Shown here in pieces: positions 55,986 through 64,000 of a stretch of DNA of 64,000 bases. Below the pieces are notes generated by a model. It worked only from the letters and a program-made list of their open reading frames with translations. It was not told the DNA's origin and ran no database searches. Both the position numbers and the translations under genes were made by a program. Source of the stretch: Coenobita brevimanus (taxonomy: Eukaryota > Arthropoda > Malacostraca > Decapoda > Coenobitidae). Numbering within the stretch: the stretch's first letter is position 1; each line of letters starts with the position of its first letter. Location: the NCBI GenBank assembly GCA_032717465.1, contig CM064665.1, positions 26,067,511 through 26,131,510 of the forward strand, read 5' to 3'.

Positions 55986-56659
55986 CAAACCTACCTTTTC
56001 AGGGCCAAGGAATCCAGTGGAATTACTTTCATGAACATGTGGTGTTGGCCATCTTGTAGTCCAAGATGGCAGTCCAGTTCTGTGAAGTTTATACTCAAAA
56101 CACATCACTTGTATTTTCTAGGGTTAGAGATCTGTCATGTAGCACAACCATTGCCAGGACTGTTTCAGGTCTGTTCTTACTGGATTGTCAAATACCCTAA
56201 ACACATGTTTGTTGTAAATTGACTTTTGTCATTTGCTGCCTTCCATATTGAAAAGAAGGTACTGCCATGAAGCCATATCACATTTTCAGTTATCTTAGTT
56301 AATTTCATTTTAATTCTAATCAGGCTCAATGTTTTGAATATTCTGACTGGAAAATGATTTCAGAGCCAGCTGTTGGTAGGTATAAACATAATGAATGTAA
56401 AAAGTGAATATAAAAAACTGAAATATAAAAGCCCAACTTGTTTGGCTCTTCTCCACATACCGGTATATGAGAGGCCATTTCTGCAGAGTTGAGTATGAAG
56501 TACATTTACACCATTTTCTTTCAGTTCAGAGACTACAGGTTCATTCTCAAGTCTGTCTTACAAGACACACAAAAGTTATATCAGTTGGTATGTTCATCTA
56601 TGTGTGCAGTGATTTTATGGTGCTAAAGTAGTTGGATCTGCGGGTTTTGGCGTGAGTTG

Positions 56660-57097
56660 AGTGGAATGGCTGGGTGGATTTGGGGCGGAAAGAGGTAGCG
56701 GTTGCAGCATATTGGCTTTGTCAGCTCTTGGGTGCAGGAAAGCAGAGGCATTGGCCTTTTTTTCTTGCCTTCATGGGTTGTGATACCGTGTCATTCTTTG
56801 CCAACAAAGGGAAGATGACAGCCTGGAAACCATGGGAGGTGTTTCCTGACATCATAGCCAGTTTTCATACTCTCCACCAAACCTGTGTCTGTCTCCAATG
56901 AACTCCACAAACTAGAACAGTTTGTGGCAATGGCGTATGACAGGACAATGGACTTGAAATCTGTGAATGACATGCACAGGTTCTTATTCCCGAGGAGAGG
57001 AAGGACAATTGAACACATTCTGCCCACAGCTGATACTCTTGAGGAACTTATCAAAAGAGCATCATACCAGGATAGACATGTTTGGGGCAAGCTATAG
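56660..57097 (+). pseudogene. C-terminal fragment of the unknown multi-copy gene family
   Basis: Two overlapping frames read VDLGRKEVAVAAYWLCQLLG, FFLAFMGCDTVSFFANKGKM, AWKPWEVFPDI and then, after a frame change near 56895, LEQFVAMAYDR, VNDMHRFLFPRRGRTIEHI, LPTADTLEELIKRASYQ, VWGKL. The GCDTVS.F..KGK..AW segment and the (Y/H)Q..HVWG end are the C-terminal hallmarks of the family found at 30268-34018. The interval 55986-56659 is unassigned. Confidence 0.65.
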
Positions 57098-57189
57098 TTT
57101 CCCAACCAGAGCTCCCATCATCATCTGTCTGGGGTTGGCAGAAACTCAGCAGTACATGGCACCCTGTAAGGACAAAGTTGCTATAATTG

Positions 57190-57420
57190 CGGCGCACGAC
57201 TCTGAGGTTGTCTGTATCATACCCTGGCAACCTATCATTCAAACTGTGCGTCCAATTTCGTATCACATTATACACGAATCATATTATTATGCATGAATAT
57301 ATTATACACGAATATATTATACACGAATAACATGTGTCTCATATTGTACACGAAATCAGACGCACTTTTGAATGGTAGGTTGCCAGGTCACGATAGCAAC
57401 AACCTCAGAGTCACGCGCCT
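57190..57420. mobile_element. Foldback/MITE-like palindrome, about 230 bp
   Basis: Left arm gactctgaggttg...cctggcaacctatcattc and right arm (inverted) gactctgaggttg...cctggcaacctaccattc are collinear over about 80 bp. They meet around a loop of three atatattatacacga repeats. No coding potential. No target duplication was established. Confidence 0.65.
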
Positions 57421-57619
57421 CGACGATAGTTGTCCAGAACACCTGCTCAGAATTAATCAGTTGCCACTGTAATACTGCTTGCAAAGGGAACTGCAATTAC
57501 TACAAGGCTAACTTGCTGTGTATGTCATTATGTGATTGCGATGGATAATATTTTAATATCTGAATTTGATCAAAAAGACATGCAATAGATGTTTGCCATT
57601 GTATCAGAGTTATAACGGA

Positions 57620-58050
57620 AATGGGCTTCAGCAGGTAGCCATCTTGAAATCCAAGATGGCCAACCTTCCACATCGGACAATGATTCCATTGGAATGCCAG
57701 ACCCTGAAAACATAGGGTTAGACATTGGAATTATGTTGCTGTCTATCATAGTATTGGAGTTATTGAAGAAAATAGGGGTTCAAAGGCAACCATTTTGGAA
57801 TCCAAGATGGCCGACCTTTGCTGGGTCAAAAAATCATTCCATTCAAGTGCCAGACCCTAAAAACCTGGGTTAGCCATTGGAATTATGTCTATCATAATTG
57901 GAGTTATTGAAGAAAATATAGGTTGAAAGGTGGCCATTCTGAAATCCAAGATGGCGACCACCAGGGGTCCAAAACTTGGGGGATTTATCTCAAAAAATGA
58001 TTGTATGGGTCCATTCTATAACTGTGCAAAATTTAATGTTTTCCTGAAAA
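57620..58050 (+). repeat. Tandem repeat, about 147 bp x 3, with GCCATCTTGG/CCAAGATGGC
   Basis: The block ccat(c/t)(t/c)tg(g/a)aatccaagatggc recurs at about 57641, 57790 and 57934, with gccagaccct(g/a)aaaac, ggaattatg and gttattgaagaaaat between. In the first unit GCCATCTTG and CAAGATGGC form a perfect 9-bp inverted pair around 5 bp. CAAGATGGC contains the GCCAT core bound by YY1/Pho proteins. Confidence 0.75.
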
Positions 58051-58152
58051 AGTGAACGATTGTTCACCTTGTCCGCTGGACTAGTAAAACCACTAACTCA
58101 AAGACAAACAGTCACCCCTTAAGGGTTTATGGTTTGGCTTTGGATAGATATA

Positions 58153-58330
58153 GTGGGCAGGGTGGTTCAGTGGGAGAGTGTTGAACTCGGGACCAGGGGG
58201 TTGTGAGTTCAAGCCACGCCCAGTAGCTGCCATGCTGGGAGGTGTAGCGCCCTCTTGTCACCTAGCAGGGCTATATGATCTAATAAGGTCTAGCTCGGGG
58301 GGACATTTCCTCTTTTCTAGATAGACACAC
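58153..58330 (+). mobile_element. tRNA-derived SINE
   Basis: The head carries an A-box-like tggttcagtgggagag (58163-58178) and a B-box-like gagttcaagcc (58205-58215), spaced as in a tRNA. The flanking stems do not pair as a functional cloverleaf, so it is a SINE head rather than a tRNA gene. The body runs to about 58330 without a clear tail. The interval 58331-59189 is unassigned. Confidence 0.55.
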
Positions 58331-59189
58331 TCCTATCATTGTTTCATAACTTTGCATCATCCCTTAACTGCGTGGAAGTCATCACTATCATCTAACTTCA
58401 TCTCATCCTTGACCACCCTTGTTTCTGAATTACCCACCATGCCTAACACTTCTGCTGCCACTGACTGTACCATACCAGCCTCACTTTCCCACTCATATAA
58501 CCAGCCCTTTACATTAATGACCTCACTCTTCAAATTTCTCTGCTAAGCCTGCCTGCTAAAATGTAGATTAATTTTTTTCAAGGACTAGATACATGCAAAA
58601 TGAGGGCTCACTGGGCAGTGTTTTTGAATTCACAGAGATTTTTGTCTAATGGCAGCTCTTGTTGCAGGTCCACAGCTGAAATTGACTCTGCAAAGTAGAC
58701 CCAAGTAGTGTGGTCATCAGAGAGCCACCTGAGTAATATATACATGGTAAAATGTTGATAAATATAGAGGCACATGTTGTGTTGTCTCAGTACAGTATTG
58801 TACATCCTACATGAGGTGCCTGTTCCAAATATATGTAGCTTATACTCTCTGTTCATAATGTCTTTCATTGTAAGAAGTATGAGTCACTGGATGAGTGGTA
58901 GGAGTTGATCCAGGATCATTTAGCTGTTGTGATATCCTTTGTATTTACTGCTGTGCAACTGTTAGATAGACACTGGATAAGAACTGGTAAAATAAGGAAC
59001 CCAGTGGGTATTTTAGACTGCATTAACAGCTTAAAACTCAGCAGTAAAATGTTTATTTAAAAATATGGTTACATAGTTCTTGCAAGTGCAGAAGCAGTTA
59101 TTGTTCAGTAATAATGACCTCTGTATCAGCAATATTGTGCAGTGGAGACTAGTTTATGGCAGGAAATAAGAGAGTCTGGGGGAATCTTA

Positions 59190-59289
59190 TGGTGATAAAG
59201 GAAGAACCAGATGTAAAGATATAGTCTGAGGTGGGTGACAAAATAGTGCAAGTGGCAAAAGCAGAACCAGATGTAAATTTGAGTATGAG
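59190..59289 (+). pseudogene. Broken N-terminal acidic repeats of ZNF B
   Basis: Two more copies of the 60-bp acidic unit precede the current start. The first (ATG at 59190) has a TAG at about 59222, and the second (AKAEPDVN) is shifted by a small deletion. ZNF B thus once had six units and has lost its ancestral start. Confidence 0.65.
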
Positions 59290-60909
59290 GTGGATGACAA
59301 AATAATGAAGGTGGTAAATGAAGAACCAGGTCTAAAGTTGCAGTGTGAAGTGGGTGACAGAAAAATGGAGGTGGTAAAGGAAGAAACCGATGTAAAGTTA
59401 GAATGTGAGGTGGGTGACAAAATAATGGAAGTGGTAAAGGAAGAACCAGATGTAAAGGTGGAGTGTGAGGTGGATGACAAAATACTGGAGGTGGTAAAGG
59501 AAGAACCAGATGTAAAGGTAGAGTGTGAGGTGGGTGACAAAATGTTCCTCAGTGACAATGAGACTGTCCTGGACACAGTGTCCTCAGCTGAAGTTAAGCA
59601 GTTCAGATGTTTAGAGTGTGATAAAACATTTCCTTTTAAGAGCCATCTTATCCGACATGCTGTTGCTCATTCAGGAGTGAAGAATTTTAAGTGTGATGAA
59701 TGTGGTAAACGATTTGCAAGGAAGGATAGTCTCACTCTTCACATATTAATTCATTCCGGAGTGAAGAATTTTAAGTGTGATGAATGTGGTAGACTATTTG
59801 CACAGAAGGGTGATCTCACCAAACACCTATTAATTCATTCAGGAGTGAAGAATTTCAAGTGTGATGAATGTGGTAAACGATTTGCACGTACGAGTGAACT
59901 CACCAAACACCTATTACTTCATTCAGGAATGAAGAGTTTTAAGTGTGATGAATGTGGTAAACTGTTTGCCCAGAAGGATGGTCTAACCAAACACCGATTA
60001 ATTCATTCAGGAGTGAAGAATTTAAAGTGTGATGAATGTGGTAAACTATTTGCACGGAAGAATAATCTCACTCATCACATATTAAGTCATTCAGGAGTGA
60101 AGAATTTTAAGTGTGATGAATGTGGTAAACTATTTGCACATAAGCGTGTGCTCACCAGACACCTATTAATTCATTCAGGAGTGAAGAATTTCAGGTGTGA
60201 TGAATGTGGTAAACTATTTGCACAGAAGAATAGTCTCACTAAACACATATCAATTCATTCAGGAGTGAAGAATTTCAAGTGTGATGAATGTGGTAAACTA
60301 ATTGCACGTCGGAGTAATCTCACCAAACACCTATTAATTCATTCAGGAGTGAAGAATTTCAAGTGTGATGAATGTGGTAAACTATTTGCACAGAAGGATG
60401 GTCTCACTAATCACCTATTAAGTCATTCAGGAGTGAAGCATTTAAAGTGTGATGAATGTGGTAAACTATTTGCACGTAAGTGTGATCTCACCAGACACCT
60501 ATTAATTCATTCAGGAGTGAAGAATTTCAGGTGTGATGAATGTGGTAAACGATTTACAATGAAGCGAAATCTCACCAGACACCTATTAATTCATTCAAGA
60601 GTGAAGAATTTCAAGTGTGCCTAAAGTGGTAAATGATTTACAGAGAAGGCAAATCTCACCAAACTCTTAATAACTCATTCAGGAGTGAAGAATTTCAAGT
60701 GTGATGAATGTGGTAAATTATTTGCACAGAAGGTTGGTCTCACTCAACACCTATTAATTCATTCAGGAGTGAAGAATTTCAAGTGTGATAAATGTGGTAA
60801 CCAGTTTGGTTGGAAAAGCAGTCTCACTAAACACCTATTAATTCATTGTGGTGGGAAGAGTTTAAACAGATACGATCCACTCATCCAATGTAGTGATAAA
60901 TTTATTTGA
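59290..60909 (+). CDS. C2H2 zinc-finger protein, 12 fingers plus a nonsense-interrupted 3' array (ZNF B)
   Basis: ATG 59290 to TAA 60622-60624 encodes 444 residues. Residues 6-85 are four acidic 20-residue units with VKEE/VKVE/VKLE sumoylation-type motifs. First finger cysteine is C107; twelve 28-residue fingers follow with HSGVKNFKCDECGK linkers. Finger 13 is broken by TAA (for GAA) and TGA at 60634-60636 (for CGA), and its first His is Leu. The same frame then continues with two good fingers (60685-60850) to TGA at 60907-60909. AATAAA is at 60955. The 19-residue pre-finger region is almost identical to ZNF A at 4467-5717. The gene may make a shortened protein or be a recent pseudogene. Confidence 0.8.
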
Positions 60910-62150
60910 TAGGTACTGTACATAAAGATAGTTGGAAAAACGGATTAAAAGTTGAATAAAAGGCATCAATATTTATTTTCTCCACCAGTCTGTCTACCTA
61001 CTATCTATCTACCTAGTAGGTACCATCCACTCATCCGATGTAGTGACCGATTTACTTGATAGTTACCGATAGGTAGTTCCAAAAATAGATTAAAAGATGA
61101 TTAAAAGGCATTACTTTTTTATCTCCCTACCTCTGTACGTACCTATCCATTAGGCACCATCCACTCACCCGATGTAGTGACGGATTTTTTAGATACCTAC
61201 ATTTACATAGTTGTAAAAATAGATTAAAAGTTGATTAAACGGCATCAATATTTATTTTCTGTTTCCTATCTGTCTATCTGTCTACTAGGTACCATCCACT
61301 CAATCGATGTAGTGATGAATTTATTAGATACCTATTGATACTTGCAAAAAGAAAAAAAAAAGATAAAAAGTTGAGTAAAAGGCATCAATATATATTTTCT
61401 GTACCTGTCTTTCTACCTTCTTATCTATCTATGTAGTAGGTACCATCCACTCACCCGATGTAGTGACATTTATTAGATACAGACATATGTATAGTTGCAA
61501 AAATATATTATAAGTTTATTAAAAGGCATAAAAATGTATTTCCTCTTTATCTCTTTCTACGCACCTGTCTATCTGTCTACCTACTACCATCCACTCACCT
61601 GATGTAGAGATAGATTTATTAGATTTATAGTTATAGATAGTGGCAGAATTAGATTAAATGTTGATTAAAAGGCACCGGCATCAATATTTATTTTCTCTAC
61701 CTGTCTGTCTGCCTACCTGTCTACCTGTATTGAAGGTACCATCCACTCACCCGATGTAATGACAGATTTATTAGATAGATACACATACCGGTAGTTAGAT
61801 GCAAAAATAGATAAAAAGTTTATTAAAAGGCATCGACATATATGTTCTCGACCTGTCAGTCTACTTACATATCTGTCTATCAAGTACATACCATCCGCTC
61901 ACCCGATGTAGTGATGGATTTATTAAGTACATATAGATAGATGCAGAAATAGATTAAAAGTTGTTTAAATGCTATTAATATTTATTTTCTCTACCTGGCT
62001 TCCTCCCTGTCTGTCTATCAAATAGGTACTATCCACTCACCTGATGTAGTGACAGATTTATTAAGTGGATCGCTATAAATATTTGCAAAAATAGATGAAA
62101 ACTTGATTAAAAGGCTCCATCATTTATTTTACCTAAATGTCTACTTAATT
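60870..62150 (+). repeat. Satellite-like tandem array, 9 units of 134-152 bp
   Basis: The anchor (g/a)ta(c/t)(c/g)atccactca followed by cccgatgtagtgacagattt occurs at 60877, 61027, 61161, 61296, 61447, 61591, 61743, 61895 and 62033. Each unit continues with gcaaaaatagattaaaagtt, aaaggcatcaatatttattt, and a variable (TCTG/CTAC)n stretch. The first unit encodes the last residues of ZNF B (YDPLIQCSDKFI). Confidence 0.9.
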
Positions 62151-62169
62151 ATGTGTCTGTCCAATAGGG

Positions 62170-63016
62170 GGAGGCGCTGGCTGCATCGGTAGAGAGGCGG
62201 CCTGCCATCCTAGTGGACCCAGGTTCGATTCCTGGCTGGGGCAGGGAACAGTTTAAGGATTTGAATTTCATGTAAAACAGACTTTACTGATCTACCAGAA
62301 GACCCGCCGACATGTAAAAATACCCCCGCTAATACCAATACACCAGTCCTGTATGAGACAGCCCTAGCATGTATTCAATATGGACGGTGGGTGTTAGTGC
62401 CATAAAAATAACCCCGCTAATACCAATACACCAGTCCTGTATGAGACAGCCCTAGCATGTATTCAATATGGACGGTGGGTGTTAGTGCCATAATAATACC
62501 CCCGCTAATACCAATACACCAGTCCTGTATGAGACAGCCCTAGCATGTATTCAATATGGACGGTGGGTGTTAGTACCATAAAAATACCCCCGCTAATACC
62601 AATACACCAGTCCTGTATGAGACAGCCCTAGCATGTATTCAATATGGACGGTGGGTGTTAGTGCCATAATAATACCCCCGCTAATACCAATACACCAGTC
62701 CTGTATGAGACAGCCCTAGCATGTATTCAATATGGACGGTGGGTGTTAGTGCCATAAAAATACCCCCGCTAATACCAATACACCAGTCCTGTATGAGACA
62801 GCCCTAGCATGTATTCAGTATGGACGGTGGGTGTTAGTGCCATAAAAATACCCCCGTTAATACCAATACACCAGTCCTGTATGAGACAGCCCCAGCATGT
62901 ATTCAATATGGACGGTGGGTGTTAGTGCCGAAGTGGTGACATGTAGAGGTGTATGGTATGTAGGAGGACTACTGGGCCTTGGCAGCAGGATGTGTAGCCT
63001 ATGCCATGAATCGAGC

Positions 63017-63053
<37 letters not shown>

Positions 63054-63058
63054 AGGCG
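62170..63058 (+). mobile_element. Composite retroposon: tRNA-like head, 88-bp VNTR, poly(A)
   Basis: The head (62171-62246) has an A-box-like tggctgcatcggtagag and a perfect B box ggttcgattcc inside a 5-bp-stem T-arm (ccagg/cctgg). A short body leads to seven 88-bp repeats (62318-62933), an 87-bp unique tail and a 31-nt poly(A) (63021-63051). GGAGGCG occurs at 62170-62176 and directly after the poly(A) at 63052-63058, a possible 7-bp target duplication. Confidence 0.7.
62318..62933 (+). repeat. 88-bp tandem repeat, 7 copies
   Basis: The unit contains cccccgctaataccaataca, ccagtcctgtatgagacagc and gtattcaatatggacggtgg. The anchor gtgttagt lies at 62391, 62479, 62567, 62655, 62743, 62831 and 62919, exactly 88 bp apart. 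Units differ by very few substitutions, indicating recent expansion or homogenisation. Confidence 0.97.
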
Positions 63059-63074
63059 AGAGAACTGATGACAT

Positions 63075-63420
63075 GACAAGGACATTTTAAAGATAGATTG
63101 ATGGGTAGATAAGTAGATAGATAGATAGGTAGATATAGGAAGATATACGGATACTAGATAGATAAATAGACAGACAGATAGACAGATAGTCAACATTTAC
63201 AGTGGATAGGAAGAGAAAAATTGGAATGGAAATTTTATAAGAAGGTAGGACTTAAATCCATAGATAAATAGCTGCAGATAGATAGATAAAATGCTCCAGA
63301 TATATAGATAAATAGATAGACAGATAGATAAATAGATTGATAGATAGGTACGGTAGATAAATAGATAGATATAAAGCTGCAATTAATGGGGTGAGGGAGG
63401 TGGTGACGTGTGAGGGATAG
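63075..63420. repeat. GATA/GACA-rich microsatellite
   Basis: Imperfect gata, gaca and gatt units with short non-repetitive interruptions (63190-63260). Long apparent open frames on the minus strand (IYLSIYLSI) are by-products of the repeat. Confidence 0.9.
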
Positions 63421-63662
63421 ATACAGATAGGTCCAGATAGATACACAGATATAAATAGGTCCAGATAGATACTCAGATAGATAAATAGGTCCAGATAGAT
63501 ACTCAGATAAATAGGTCCAGATAGATAAATAGGTCCAGATAGATACTCAGATAAATAGGTCCAGATAGATACACAGAGATAAATAGGTCCAGATAGATAC
63601 ACAGATAGATAAATAGGTCCAGATAGATACTCAGATAGATAAATAGGTCCAGATAGATACAT
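63421..63662. repeat. Compound minisatellite ataggtccagatagatac (22-32 bp units)
   Basis: About nine copies of aggtccagatagat occur at spacings of roughly 22-32 bp, joined by variable acacagatagata/actcagataa spacers. It appears to be a GATA array that has evolved a higher-order unit. Confidence 0.85.
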
Positions 63663-64000
63663 AGATAGATAGAGTCAGTACTTGAAATAAACAGGGTGGC
63701 TACACTTGAAGGAAATTTTAATGGAGAGGAAGAAATAGATAGATAGAGAGACAGATAGATAGACAGACAGATAAACAGATAGATAGACTGATAGATAGAT
63801 AGACAGAAAACTGTCTACCTACCTGCCTTCCTACCTACCTACTTTTCTATCTATCTACTTACCTAACTACCTTCCCACCTACCTACCTTCCTACTTACCT
63901 ACCTACCGACTTACCTACCTACCGACTTACCTACCTACCTACCGACTTACCTACCTACCTACCTACTTTTCTATCTACCTACCTACCTTCTTACCATTCT
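63663..64000. repeat. GATA array followed by CTAC/CTTAC array
   Basis: A short unique spacer (63676-63732) and GATA/GACA units to about 63808 are followed by ctacctac, cttacctacctac and ccgacttacc units to the window end. Confidence 0.9.

Noticed and set aside
58153..58225. Functional tRNA gene
   Set aside because: Box-like motifs are present, but the stems are mismatched and no cloverleaf can be drawn.
62171..62246. Functional tRNA gene
   Set aside because: The T-arm and B box are good, but the acceptor ends (gaggcgc and ctggggc) do not pair, and the sequence continues into a VNTR and poly(A). It is better read as a SINE head.
63000..63662. Minus-strand proteins rich in YLSIYLSI
   Set aside because: They are translations of GATA/TATC microsatellite with no other content.

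Overview
The window looks like a gene-poor, repeat-dense stretch of an arthropod nuclear genome, most likely a decapod crustacean. The reasons are AT-rich spacer DNA, many degenerate TTAGG-type (arthropod telomere-like) tracts, abundant (TA)n and GATA/TATC microsatellites, and a mix of piggyBac, mariner, pogo/Tigger, hAT and Merlin-like DNA transposons with many copies of one RTE-like LINE. The taxon is an inference. No bacterial-style operon, rRNA, true tRNA gene or CRISPR array was seen.

Layout. 1-4.2 kb: short tandem repeats, TTAGG-like DNA, a SINE-like repeat (family S) and one weak host-exon candidate. 4.27-5.7 kb: a 12-finger C2H2 zinc-finger gene (minus). 5.9-8.05 kb: AT-rich duplicated DNA. 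8.05-12.3 kb: a 4.25-kb piggyBac element with both termini, a TTAA duplication and a transposase gene broken by two frameshifts. 13.1-14.05 kb: a deleted mariner. 15.3-17.4 kb: three copies of a repeat family (R). 17.7-19.5 kb: LINE remnants. 19.6-20.1 kb: a hAT transposase remnant. 21.0-22.8 kb: a 1.7-kb imperfect palindrome with Merlin-like coding remnants and internal hairpin units. 24.1-25.6 kb: an unassigned GC-rich island. 25.9-28.9 kb: the longest LINE copy and an inverted LINE tail. 29.8-34.0 kb: a 22-bp minisatellite running into the start codon of a decayed copy of a multi-copy metazoan gene family of unknown function. 34.0-44.0 kb: further LINE pieces, families R and S, a possible Tigger-like MITE and another decayed multi-copy gene. 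44.0-48.4 kb: a 3.09-kb Tigger/pogo element nested in a tandem repeat. 49.4-56.0 kb: a three-layer nest in which a minus-strand LINE is split by a plus-strand LINE, itself split at TTAA by a deleted piggyBac. 56.6-58.3 kb: the C-terminal part of the same unknown gene family, a foldback element, a tandem repeat and a tRNA-derived SINE. 59.2-62.2 kb: the second zinc-finger gene (plus) with a nonsense-broken 3' end, running into a satellite. 62.2-63.06 kb: a composite tRNA-head/VNTR/poly-A element. 63.07-64.0 kb: GATA and CTAC arrays.

The only large uninterrupted candidate host genes are the two zinc-finger paralogues, which lie inverted at opposite ends of the window. Almost everything else is mobile-element DNA. 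The nesting gives an order of events: minus-strand LINE, then plus-strand LINE, then deleted piggyBac. The full-length piggyBac at 8-12 kb has ends matching the deleted copy and would be a plausible mobilising source if its two single-base frameshifts are sequencing errors. All family assignments come from motif recognition by eye; no database search was run.
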